64,000 bases of DNA from Marinobacter algicola DG893. Lineage in GTDB: Bacteria > Pseudomonadota > Gammaproteobacteria > Pseudomonadales > Oleiphilaceae. Under the pieces are notes generated by a model. The model made no database searches, was not told the DNA's origin, and was given only the letters and a program-made list of their open reading frames with translations. The stretch lies in the NCBI RefSeq assembly GCF_000170835.1, contig NZ_ABCP01000003.1:62001-126000 (forward strand). Direction: 5' to 3'. This document shows, piece after piece, positions 17,957 through 25,936 of this stretch. How positions within the stretch are numbered: position 1 is the first letter of the stretch; each line of letters begins with the position of its first letter. Both the position numbers and the translations under genes were made by a program.

Positions 17957-18493
17957 TTGAACCGGTTGGTCTATGGGCGGTTTGGCTCAAGAAAAGGACT
18001 TTTACGATTCTGTTATCACTGGGCTCTTGCGAGGCTGGGTGTGTACCGTGCTTTCTCGCGGGTAGATCCGGTAAATTGCCAGAGGTTGGTATTTGTCTGC
18101 AGTGGTAACATTTGCCGTAGCCCTCTCGCAGAGGCGTACGCTCGGAGTCTAGGCCGTGAGGCCGCTTCTTGTGGCTTGAATTGTGGCGATGGCTTTCCTG
18201 CCGATCCGCGAGCCAGAGAATTTGCAGCAAACCAGGGTCTTTCGCTAGACGATCACAAGACAGTAAATGTAAAAGACTTCAGGTTCCGTAACGACGACCT
18301 TATCGTGGTTATGGAACCAGCTCAGATTACTGAGTTCCAGCAGAAAATTGGGGAAGACTACACTCTTGCCCTTGCAGGGACCTACTGCGGAAAGCCCGTC
18401 CCCTATATCCATGATCCTTTCAACTGCAGTGATGAGTTCTTCAGTTATTGCGAGGAGAGCGTGATGGAGTCTGTCAGGGGGATGTGTGCTTAA
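17957..18493 (+). CDS. Low-molecular-weight protein-tyrosine phosphatase
   Basis: A 178-residue LMW-PTP. The P-loop VFVCSGNICRSP places the nucleophile at Cys48 and Arg at 54, and the general acid is in YIHDPF near residue 142. A 40-residue N-terminal extension precedes the catalytic fold, longer than usual. The start is TTG at 17957 with AGGGAG 8 nt before it. Such Wzb-type phosphatases normally reset the BY-kinase. Here the kinase-like partner looks inactive, so the target may be another protein. The gene overlaps the O-antigen ligase start by 8 bp. Confidence 0.86.
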   Translation: MNRLVYGRFGSRKGLLRFCYHWALARLGVYRAFSRVDPVNCQRLVFVCSGNICRSPLAEAYARSLGREAASCGLNCGDGFPADPRAREFAANQGLSLDDHKTVNVKDFRFRNDDLIVVMEPAQITEFQQKIGEDYTLALAGTYCGKPVPYIHDPFNCSDEFFSYCEESVMESVRGMCA

Positions 18494-19778
18494 AAAGCGC
18501 AAAGAAGTAACGGATGAAGACTTTTATGGCCTTAAAATAGGTGCTATGTGGCGCTATTTTAAAGGGGAAAGCTTTGCGTTTTGGATGGTTTGTGCATATC
18601 TTTTTCTTGAATATGTACGCCCTCAATCGATTTATCCAGTTATCGATTTTCTTCCTTGGACACAGCTGGTAGTGATCGGAGCTATACTAGGGTGTTTTAC
18701 CGACAAAACGGTACGCTGGGTGTCATCCCCGATAAACCATTTGCTCATAATATTTTTCTTTATTATTTTGTTGTCGAGTTATCTTGCTTATTTTCCAGGA
18801 ATTTCTTTTTCTAACCTCGACAAGTATTATTTATGGGTTATTATCTACTTCATAATTATAAATGTGGTCAACACACCTCGACGATTTTTTGTCTTCATAT
18901 GTATTTTTCTTCTGGCATCATTCAAGCTATCTTTGTCTCTTTCCATTATCTGGGCAGGGCGCGGATTTTCTTTCACCGATTGGGGATTGATGGGCCCAAA
19001 AGGCTTTTTCCAAAACTCCGGTGAACTCGCTATCCAGATGCTTGTTTTCTGGCCCATAGCTTGGGCTTTTGCCCATGCGTTAAAACCCTACATATCAAGA
19101 AAACTGTATCTGGTACTTCTGTTAATGCCAGTAACGGCTATTATGGTTATTCTCGGCGCAAGTTCGCGAGGTGCGCAGCTCGCATTGGTCTGCCAGTTAC
19201 TTGTAGCGAACTACAGATTCGTTTTTCGGCCTCGGATTCTGGTTTCGATTCTGATCTCGATGGTTCTGATTTGGAACTTTTTGCCGGAAGAACAAAAACA
19301 GCGATTTGAGACAATGGGTGAGGACGGCACCTCCAGGCAACGGTTGCTCTACTGGGAAAACGGTATCGAGATGATTCAGGATAATCCAGTTCTGGGCGTC
19401 GGATATTTCAACTTTGCATCTTATTTCGAAAGGTATTATCTAGGCGATGTACTGCTCGGAAGAGCAGAGCTTCCCCACAACATATTTATTCAAATAGGTA
19501 CCGACACAGGGCTACTGGGTCTCTCTGTTTTCTTAGGTTTATTGTTTGTTGCCTATCGACTGGGTAGACAGTTCCGAACTGAACATTGCAATAAGAATGA
19601 GAGGATAATAGGGCGATGCGCCAATATTTCATTACTTGGATTCATCGTTGCCGGACAGTTTGTCACTGTGGCCTATTACCCATTCTTGTGGGTTCACTTG
19701 GCTTTGGTTGTAGCGTTGTCGAATAGTTTTAATATTAATCGAAAATTCCAGTTAAAGGTAGTAAAGAAAGGCCATTAG
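18486..19778 (+). CDS. O-antigen ligase/polymerase family membrane protein (Wzy_C)
   Basis: A 430-residue polytopic protein with about 10-11 membrane helices. The family loop around GEDGTSRQRLLYWENGIEMI near residue 280 leads into NPVLGVGYFNF, and ELPHNIFIQIGTDTGLLG near 325 holds the conserved His; these are hallmarks of the Wzy_C domain. GTG at 18486 has a GGGGGG-rich site just upstream and overlaps the phosphatase gene. It most likely polymerises the EPS repeat or ligates it, working after the flippase at 24473-25936. Family clear, exact role inferred. Confidence 0.82.
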   Translation: MLKKRKEVTDEDFYGLKIGAMWRYFKGESFAFWMVCAYLFLEYVRPQSIYPVIDFLPWTQLVVIGAILGCFTDKTVRWVSSPINHLLIIFFFIILLSSYLAYFPGISFSNLDKYYLWVIIYFIIINVVNTPRRFFVFICIFLLASFKLSLSLSIIWAGRGFSFTDWGLMGPKGFFQNSGELAIQMLVFWPIAWAFAHALKPYISRKLYLVLLLMPVTAIMVILGASSRGAQLALVCQLLVANYRFVFRPRILVSILISMVLIWNFLPEEQKQRFETMGEDGTSRQRLLYWENGIEMIQDNPVLGVGYFNFASYFERYYLGDVLLGRAELPHNIFIQIGTDTGLLGLSVFLGLLFVAYRLGRQFRTEHCNKNERIIGRCANISLLGFIVAGQFVTVAYYPFLWVHLALVVALSNSFNINRKFQLKVVKKGH

Positions 19779-19810
19779 TTAATAAATTTATTTGATGGGG
19801 TTTAAATAAA

Positions 19811-20767
19811 TTGAATCATTATAGTAACTCGTGTAATGTTGGAATGTCGTTTGTTATTCCTTGCTACAATGGTGAAGATTTTATTGGTATTGTCATAGAT
19901 TCAATAAAAGAAAGCCTTAAGGAGTCTTGCGATACCTATGAAATTATTCTGGTCGATAATGGTTCTATTGACGAAAGCGCAAAAATTGCGAAAAGATGCG
20001 GCGCTCTAGTTTATGAAAGCAACTCCAAGACTGTATCTGGCGTCAGAAATGACGGCGTAAAGGTTGCCCGTGGAAAGCTGCTTATTTTTATTGATGCAGA
20101 TGTTGAGCTGGATCGGTCTTGGTATGAAGTACTTTCATGCAAGTTAAAATCAACACCGCACTCCAAATTAATCACAGGATCTCATTGTGTCGTGCCAGAA
20201 GATATAAGACAACCATTTTTTAGCTGGTACAAGTCAATTGAAAATGATGATCGCAATACTCATCTTGGGTCGGGGCATCTGATTATATCTCGTAGTCTTT
20301 TCGAAGAAATTGGAGGATTTGATGATTCGCTAAAATCTGGTGAAGATTATGACTTGTGTAAGCGGGCCCTCCAGGCGGGTGCATCGGTGCAGGCCGATAG
20401 CGAGCTAATAGCCAGACATTTAGGGTATCCCAATACAGTTTTCGGGTTTATTGTCCGGGAATGTTGGCATGGTGCCTCGGACTTCTCAAGTGTCTATTAC
20501 TTTGTTCGATCCAAGGTTGCTATGCTGGCAGTAATTTTTACGCTATTACAAACTGGAATCCTGATTGGAGTAGTGGCTGGCTCTGTGACTATTGTCCAGA
20601 ATTTTGCAACACTTACATTAGTGATCTTGGCAATATTTGTATATGCAAAGTTTGGATTCCAAAATATAAAGTCTTTTTTCTGTAATATTATAGTTGCATA
20701 TATTTATTTGCTAGGAAGGGCCTCTTCAGTTATATATCCGATATTAGAAGGAAAAAGAAATGAATAA
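19811..20767 (+). CDS. Glycosyltransferase family 2, membrane-anchored
   Basis: A 318-residue GT-A enzyme. SFVIPCYNGEDFI near the N-terminus, ILVDNGSIDES, and LIFIDADVELD (DxD near residue 97) are followed by GGFDDSLKSGEDYDLCKRA (acceptor ED motif) and two C-terminal membrane segments near 235-258 and 262-300. The TTG at 19811 has GGGG upstream; an ATG at 19844 directly before SFVIPC is an equally possible start. It overlaps the next gene by 8 bp. Codon use is AT-rich like its neighbours. Donor unknown. Confidence 0.82.
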   Translation: MNHYSNSCNVGMSFVIPCYNGEDFIGIVIDSIKESLKESCDTYEIILVDNGSIDESAKIAKRCGALVYESNSKTVSGVRNDGVKVARGKLLIFIDADVELDRSWYEVLSCKLKSTPHSKLITGSHCVVPEDIRQPFFSWYKSIENDDRNTHLGSGHLIISRSLFEEIGGFDDSLKSGEDYDLCKRALQAGASVQADSELIARHLGYPNTVFGFIVRECWHGASDFSSVYYFVRSKVAMLAVIFTLLQTGILIGVVAGSVTIVQNFATLTLVILAIFVYAKFGFQNIKSFFCNIIVAYIYLLGRASSVIYPILEGKRNE

Positions 20768-22082
20768 GCTGTTGTCTAAGTATCTTTTTTACTATCCTGT
20801 AACGTTGGCTAAAGGAGAGCTCATTGCCTTTTATCGCAGGGGATACGAAGAACGGCAGTGGTGGTCGTCCGGAGAGCTTGAAGCATTCCAAGCTGAACAC
20901 TTTGAAAATATCGTAAAATATGCGGTTGAGAATAGTAGTTATTATAAAAAATGCCTTTCTAACTACATCACTACTGATAGTAGTATTAAGGCAAGCTCAA
21001 ACTTCCCTACTTTGTCAAAAGCCCAGCTTATTAACAATCTTGAGCATATTCGCGCTAACAAAACCGGTTTTTTCAGTTCGGCGAAAACCACCGGTGGATC
21101 CACGGGGGAGCCGGTCAAAATTTTCAAGAATGCATCGGCGTTGGCGCGAGAGCGCTGTGCTACCTGGAGATCTTATGAGTGGGCAGGGGTTAGCGTAGCT
21201 GATCGACAGGTTAGGTTTTGGGGTGTCCCCCATAGTCGAAGCGGAAGACTTACTGCAAGCATCATTGACTTGATTGCAAATAGGAAAAGAATATCTGCTT
21301 TTTCGATCAACGATGATAACTTGTTCAAGTATTACAATGATCTATGCAAATTCCAGCCTCAATACTTGTATGGATACGTAAGTGTCATTGAAGAGTTTGC
21401 AAAATTCATTCAATCAAAACAATTACCGCCTCCGAACAGCCTGGTATCGCTTATTACTACATCCGAAGTGCTGTCGGAATCATCTCGAGCGTTTATAGAA
21501 AATGTCTTTCAGCGCAAGGTCTTCAATGAATATGGGTGTGGTGAGGTCGGCTCGATTGCTCATGAATGTGAGCATGGAAGCATGCATGTCATGGCTGACA
21601 ACTTGCACGTTGAGATCGACTCGGAGCCAGGTCAGCCTGGAGAAATTATCGTAACGGACTATTTTAACCGCGTTACACCTCTGGTGAGGTATAGGTTAGG
21701 GGATTTTGCCACTATGGGAGACGGTGCTTGTCGCTGTGGCCGAGGACTGCCGACTATTAATAAAATACATGGAAGGGCGTACGACATTATTCGGTCTCCC
21801 AGCGGCACAAGGATCCATCCAGAAGCTGTGATTTACATATTTGAAGGGATTCAGGAGAAGATGCCCGTCTTCAAACAGTTTCAGGCCATACAAACCGACA
21901 TCGATGCCATATCGGTCAATATTGTGCCAAATGTATCTTGGGATGATTCGTTCGAGCTTGCTTTAAAGAACCAGCTTGTCGAGGCCATTGGAGCGGAGTT
22001 CAGATTTGAAGTGAATCTAGTTGAAAGTTTGTCGCGGGAGAAGTCAGGTAAAATGCGAGTGGTAAAGAGTTTGGTGAACTGA
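20760..22082 (+). CDS. CapK/PaaK-like adenylate-forming enzyme
   Basis: A 440-residue member of the phenylacetate-CoA ligase-like (CapK) group. The AMP-binding P-loop TTGGSTGEPVKIFKN lies near residue 110, FNEYGCGEVGSIAHECEH near 258 carries likely zinc or AMP-site residues, VRYRLGDFA near 307 is the A7/A8 region, and SREKSGKMRVVKSLVN is at the end. CapK-type enzymes in capsule clusters activate or transfer acyl groups. It is translationally coupled to the GT2, so it probably supplies an acyl or aminoacyl substituent for that sugar. The substrate cannot be read from the sequence. Confidence 0.8.
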   Translation: MNKLLSKYLFYYPVTLAKGELIAFYRRGYEERQWWSSGELEAFQAEHFENIVKYAVENSSYYKKCLSNYITTDSSIKASSNFPTLSKAQLINNLEHIRANKTGFFSSAKTTGGSTGEPVKIFKNASALARERCATWRSYEWAGVSVADRQVRFWGVPHSRSGRLTASIIDLIANRKRISAFSINDDNLFKYYNDLCKFQPQYLYGYVSVIEEFAKFIQSKQLPPPNSLVSLITTSEVLSESSRAFIENVFQRKVFNEYGCGEVGSIAHECEHGSMHVMADNLHVEIDSEPGQPGEIIVTDYFNRVTPLVRYRLGDFATMGDGACRCGRGLPTINKIHGRAYDIIRSPSGTRIHPEAVIYIFEGIQEKMPVFKQFQAIQTDIDAISVNIVPNVSWDDSFELALKNQLVEAIGAEFRFEVNLVESLSREKSGKMRVVKSLVN

Positions 22083-22095
22083 CAGGGTCGGGTTG

Positions 22096-22130
22096 ATGCG
22101 GCGCCCGGTTTCATTATTGGAGCGCCGCAT
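22096..22130. terminator. Terminator-like hairpin between convergent genes
   Basis: ATGCGGCGC (22096-22104) and GCGCCGCAT (22122-22130) form a perfect 9-bp stem with a 17-nt loop in the 128-bp gap between the CapK-type gene and the secreted jelly-roll gene. There is no strong T-run on either strand, so its efficiency is uncertain. Confidence 0.5.
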
Positions 22131-22210
22131 TCATCACATAAGTCTTTATGTACCTTAAGATTAGCTTCTACCTGCCGTTTTAATTCACTTTACTTATCAG
22201 CAGGGCAAAC

Positions 22211-23182
22211 CTATCGCTCTATTGTAAAGTTGGTCGGTGGCTTGGGTTGCGAACCAGTCGGTGACGTGTCATCCCCGTTCCCGCTTACTTCTCCACATCC
22301 GATTCGCTCAGTAGACAAGACTATGTCACTCATCCAAGTTGGCGTGTCGATTGAATTGCCTGCGCCTTGGAGTACATGTTGGAGTTCTATCAGTCTCATT
22401 TTAGCGCTCGCGTCGGTACGAGCTTTGGTGTTCGTAAGCTCGAAAGCTAGCTTGTCGTCGATCCAATAGCGATATTCTGCATTGCTCGCTCCTTGGTCAT
22501 TAGCCTTGACGTAAGTCTCAATGCAGTACCATTGGTCCCGATTCAATGGGTAATTGATATCTTCGCCATTCGGTCCGAGCTTGTTGTTGAAAGAGTCTTC
22601 CTGTCGAAATTCCGTTTTGTTCCCGTCATAGTTCGAAAAAACGTAAGACTCGTTCAGATAGCTATAAGGCTCTGGAGACAGGTGTGTCAGGTTTATAAAG
22701 TTGTTTGAGAACGATACCTTAAAGTTTTGGCTAATCCCATCCCCCTTTATCTTAAGCAGCTTCTGTTGATCTGAAGGCCAGATCCAGTCTTTCGACCACT
22801 TTTGATACCAGCGCACGTAGAGCACGTCAGTCTCAGGGAACTTGATAATGGTGGTGTTCAACTGATAGCTGCGTTCGAATCCAGCTCTATACTGCGTCTT
22901 GAAAGACCAGTCAGTACCAGTGAGGGGGTTCTTTGCAGCGCTAGAAGTATCGACAATTACGTTAGTGTACGAGGTGTAGTCTTGAGTGCCATTCCCCGGA
23001 TTGTATCCATTAACTAGTTCGCCACCGAGGAATGAGATGTATCCACCACCAGGATGGGCTGAGGAGGCACCGAGATACATGGGAGAGCCACCCGATACAC
23101 CACTTTCGAACAACACCTTGGAGTAGCCGGGGGCGGGAATTGTAACCGTAAGAGCTGCTAGGAGAAGAGGGCGCAGGTTCAT
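22211..23182 (-). CDS. Secreted jelly-roll (concanavalin A-like) protein, possible polysaccharide lyase
   Basis: About 323 residues from the ATG at 23182 (GGAG 5 nt upstream; a GTG at 23188 is two codons earlier). A signal peptide ends near YSK. The body is beta-rich with many Trp and Tyr (VLYVRWYQKWSKDWIWP, then QQKLLKIKG, YWIDDKLAFEL), the pattern of single-domain polysaccharide lyases and related binding proteins. A Gly, Asp and Pro linker leads to PKPPTNFTIER and the stop, which looks like the first strand of an FnIII domain cut short. It could trim or remodel the EPS in the periplasm or outside. No catalytic residues can be named with certainty. Confidence 0.6.
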   Translation of the reverse strand: MNLRPLLLAALTVTIPAPGYSKVLFESGVSGGSPMYLGASSAHPGGGYISFLGGELVNGYNPGNGTQDYTSYTNVIVDTSSAAKNPLTGTDWSFKTQYRAGFERSYQLNTTIIKFPETDVLYVRWYQKWSKDWIWPSDQQKLLKIKGDGISQNFKVSFSNNFINLTHLSPEPYSYLNESYVFSNYDGNKTEFRQEDSFNNKLGPNGEDINYPLNRDQWYCIETYVKANDQGASNAEYRYWIDDKLAFELTNTKARTDASAKMRLIELQHVLQGAGNSIDTPTWMSDIVLSTERIGCGEVSGNGDDTSPTGSQPKPPTNFTIER

Positions 23183-23407
23183 GTTCACTCCAAAGAGAAG
23201 CCGTATTTAACCTTATTTTACAACAAAACCGGTCGTTGTGATGCCGAATCGTGTGCATAATTCGTACAATTTTGTAATCCTGGCGGTTTGTGCCTGTCGG
23301 GAGGGGGCGGCAGCTCCCATTCAGAAGAGTACGTAGAGCGCTCTAGCGGACTTCAGTTGGGCTCCAGCAGAAGGCGGAATGGGGCATTCTTACTCATTTA
23401 CCACCTG
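23183..23407. other. Intergenic region between jelly-roll gene and sigma-54 elements
   Basis: This region should hold the minus-strand promoter for the secreted gene at 23182. It is AT-rich near 23205-23280, but I could not pick a convincing -35/-10 pair or sigma-54 core. No additional gene is supported. Confidence 0.3.
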
Positions 23408-23424
23408 TGACAGCTTTCTTTACA
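23408..23424 (+). promoter_or_regulatory. Putative PrsR enhancer site upstream of PEP-CTERM gene 23586
   Basis: TGACAGCTTTCTTTACA keeps the conserved bases TG.C.G....CTTTACA of the elements at 2195 and 3074, including the full right half. It starts 81 bp before the sigma-54 core at 23489, about one helical turn farther than in the other two copies. Confidence 0.5.
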
Positions 23425-23488
23425 CTATTTCATGTGTGAATGTGATCTACCGACTCCATGACCTTTAGGTAGGCTGTGTCAGGATGCT

Positions 23489-23504
23489 TGGCCCAAAATG
23501 TGCG
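23489..23504 (+). promoter_or_regulatory. Sigma-54 (-24/-12) promoter
   Basis: TGGCCCAAAATGTGCG has exact GG-N10-GC spacing with TGGC and TGC cores, less perfect than the two earlier copies at the -24 half. It lies about 80 bp before the start codon at 23586. Confidence 0.6.
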
Positions 23505-23585
23505 TTACGGTTTACTACGTTGGCTATTAGTTGTTAAATTCAATGCTGGCTACCAAAATGTCTGCTACCAAAAAGGAAGGTGGTT

Positions 23586-24212
23586 ATGAAGTCAGGTCTG
23601 CTGTGCCCGAGGGTGTTAGGGGCTCTGTGCTTATTTCTTTCAAGCCAAGTCTATGCAATTCCAGTTACATACGACTTCAGAGTTGAAGTTTTTTCAGGGA
23701 CTGAGGGAGTCAGTACGAGATCTCTTTCCACTACATTCAATGTCGATTTTCCGTTACCGACTTCTGATCAAATCACTTCCGACTCCCAAAACGCGGACCG
23801 GGATTGGGTCACCTATGAAAATTCATATTCGGTTTCGGCCATCTGGGACTCTCTGCTAGTAACGCATGGTGCAAGCTCTAACTACTTCACTAAAAGCTTA
23901 AATATGGATTCTAGCTATGCTTATGCGAGGATGAGTTTGCCAGATGTCGGATTTTTACTGCAGATTGATGACATTGAGGGCCTTTTTGATCGATATAGAG
24001 TAGAAAATTGGCAGGTTGGAGATTCTTTTCATGGGCGCATAGGGAGTGATAGTAACGTTACACCCTTACGTGCCCACCTAATATCTAGAACCGTACCAGA
24101 GCCTAGCAGTTTGGCACTTTTAAGCGTCGGGTTGATTCTGATTACGCTACCTTGTTTCTCCCGCAATCAGCGGTACCGACTCGCGAATCCAACAGTTTGC
24201 GTCCAGAGTTAG
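23586..24212 (+). CDS. PEP-CTERM sorting domain protein with extended tail
   Basis: A 208-residue secreted protein starting at ATG 23586 (AAGGAAGG upstream; a GTG two codons earlier is less likely). The signal peptide ends near VYA. VPEPSSLALLSVGLILITLP is the PEP motif plus helix, followed by a basic CFSRNQRYR stretch. About ten further residues (ending VCVQS) extend past the basic cluster, which is unusual because most PEP-CTERM proteins stop at the basic residues. The middle contains YDFRVEVFSG and a DDIEGLFDRYRVENW segment with no recognised function. A sigma-54 promoter and weaker PrsR-like site lie upstream. It sits inside the variable polysaccharide segment. Confidence 0.82.
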   Translation: MKSGLLCPRVLGALCLFLSSQVYAIPVTYDFRVEVFSGTEGVSTRSLSTTFNVDFPLPTSDQITSDSQNADRDWVTYENSYSVSAIWDSLLVTHGASSNYFTKSLNMDSSYAYARMSLPDVGFLLQIDDIEGLFDRYRVENWQVGDSFHGRIGSDSNVTPLRAHLISRTVPEPSSLALLSVGLILITLPCFSRNQRYRLANPTVCVQS

Positions 24213-24351
24213 CGTTTAAGGTTATTGCAGTGGTTTCTTAATCCCCGGGCAGTATTTTAGATATTTCTCAGCTGCAACGGGTGACATGCAACCGTTGAAT
24301 CTATGATGTCATTGCGGGTTAATGATCCACTCGGATTTTGCGCCTCGGGAA

Positions 24352-24377
24352 AATTACTCTTGGGGCGCTGAGTAATT
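24352..24377. repeat. Perfect inverted repeat between convergent genes
   Basis: AATTACTC (24352-24359) and GAGTAATT (24370-24377) flank a 10-nt G-rich loop. It lies in the 260-bp gap between the PEP-CTERM gene and the flippase, together with a smaller stem CAACGG/CCGTTG (24275-24297). These may act as terminators for the convergent genes, though neither has a T-run on the plus strand. No gene is supported in 24213-24472. Confidence 0.5.
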
Positions 24378-24472
24378 AGTATTCCCACCGCAGAAAAATC
24401 GGTTCCTATCAGGATTCATATTTCGTTTAGCTCTCAAAATCAACGATGTCCAAATTTTATTGAGTTTTGAAG

Positions 24473-25936
24473 TTAACTTAATTTGCTTTTTAAGTTCTTA
24501 GATATTTTTGTCGCTAGTTTTTTGCGTTCAGGTTTGCTGCTTAAACAGTATAGGGTTGAAAAAAACGCCGCGATAAATATGACAAGCTTTAAAGCTATTG
24601 CTTCAAGCGTCAAGTCAGAGCTTATCAAAGCTTGGTCGATCATTGTAGAAATTATAAGTATTGATATAGATATCGCTAGAGGTGTTTGTTGGATTTTCAA
24701 TGGATAAAATTGGTTTCCATTGTGCAGCGCGTAGACATATTGCACTAACGATCCCAAAGCAAACGCAATTGATGCGCCAACAAAACCATAGAAAGGTATT
24801 AATATGAAGTAAAAAATAGATATAGCGATGGCCGTTATTGCATTATTCTTTGTAATCTCAAAGGTTCTATCTGTTAACATGAAGCTAAAGTTGTTAAATA
24901 TAGTTAGACATTGAAATATGCCGGCAATGACCAAGTAGGGTATGGCCTTGTAAGCTGTGTGAAACAGCTCGTCGGACATTATGTTGATTATGACACCTGA
25001 GAATATGCTTACCCCTACACCCGCGATTACCAACAATGCAGTAATCATTCGAAATGCCATAGAATAGTCGGGGTAAGGGTTCTTCAGTTTTGCAATTTCG
25101 AAGCGCTCAGTCTGCCAGTACTGAGAAAAAGGTAACCAGATCAGTACCGAAACAATTGATCCGAATTTGGCAGCCAGTTCAAAAAGACCAACTTCGTCGA
25201 GAGATGAAAAAATCCTGATAAAATACCGGTTGGAAGAACCGATGTATAATCCAATCAGTCCTGATATCCAGAGTGGCCAGCTGAATTTTAGGATATAAAT
25301 GGCGATAGCTTTTCTGACAAGAAATCCAGTTTTATAAACTGTATAAATTAATAGCGCTAGCGCTATAATCACAGAAGAAATCAGGCTGCTTAATGCCAGC
25401 CCCATCAGTCCCCAGTCAAGAACTACTATGGTCAATATGTTTAAGCCAAGCTGTAAGCCTAGTTTAATCATGTTGAAGTTAAAGTAGGTCCATGGTTTTT
25501 TGACAATTCTTAGGTAAGTCAGCCCGTATTGTTCCAGCGCGTGGGTTACTATCAAGGCTGAGAATATAATGATGTAGATGCTATATTCTTCCTTCCCAAA
25601 AACCACTTCGGCTAACGGGCCGGAAAAACTGGCCATTAAAATACTGGCCATACCACTGAAAAACGACGTGACCAAGAGTGCAGTTGATACTACTGAGTTC
25701 TTCAGCAGTTTTGTTTCTTCCTGGTGGTAAAATTTGGGAACGGCCTGAAACATGTGTCCGCCCAACACCACCTCGAACAGACTAACAAGGAAGACAAGGA
25801 GGCCGATCACGCCGTAATCAGCCGGCGTTAAATAGTGTGTGTAGATTGGCAACATAATGAAGCCAACCAACTGCCGGGAGATGTTACCAACTGCGTATAT
25901 AGTTGAGTGCTTTACCATCTGCTGCGCTTGGCTCAC
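24473..25936 (-). CDS. Polysaccharide flippase (Wzx-like, MATE/MOP family)
   Basis: A 487-residue protein with about 12-14 membrane helices and the family opening GNISRQLVGFIMLPIYTHYL followed by TPADYGVIGLLVFL. It would flip undecaprenyl-linked repeat units across the inner membrane before polymerisation by the O-antigen-ligase-like protein at 18486. The start overlaps the end of the upstream GT4 gene by 4 bp (ATGA type), so it is the last gene of a minus-strand operon with the GT4 and pyruvyl transferase. The gene is strongly AT-rich compared with that GT4, marking one edge of the variable segment. Confidence 0.88.
   Translation of the reverse strand: MSQAQQMVKHSTIYAVGNISRQLVGFIMLPIYTHYLTPADYGVIGLLVFLVSLFEVVLGGHMFQAVPKFYHQEETKLLKNSVVSTALLVTSFFSGMASILMASFSGPLAEVVFGKEEYSIYIIIFSALIVTHALEQYGLTYLRIVKKPWTYFNFNMIKLGLQLGLNILTIVVLDWGLMGLALSSLISSVIIALALLIYTVYKTGFLVRKAIAIYILKFSWPLWISGLIGLYIGSSNRYFIRIFSSLDEVGLFELAAKFGSIVSVLIWLPFSQYWQTERFEIAKLKNPYPDYSMAFRMITALLVIAGVGVSIFSGVIINIMSDELFHTAYKAIPYLVIAGIFQCLTIFNNFSFMLTDRTFEITKNNAITAIAISIFYFILIPFYGFVGASIAFALGSLVQYVYALHNGNQFYPLKIQQTPLAISISILIISTMIDQALISSDLTLEAIALKLVIFIAAFFSTLYCLSSKPERKKLATKISKNLKSKLS

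Larger units (their letters stand above)
18486..25936. other. AT-rich, probably variable segment of the EPS locus
   Basis: From the O-antigen ligase through the flippase the sequence is visibly AT-richer than either flank. AT-rich codons dominate and TTG/weak starts appear (for example 20641-20760 and 24473-25300). The genes here (polymerase, GT2, CapK-type enzyme, flippase) are those that usually vary with polysaccharide structure. No transposase or direct repeats were seen at the edges, so allelic exchange is more likely than an insertion element. This is a judgement by eye. Confidence 0.6.

Noticed and set aside
17772..17960. Small plus-strand frame before the phosphatase gene
   Set aside because: No ribosome site and no homology-like features; it fills the divergent promoter region of the ATP-grasp and phosphatase genes.
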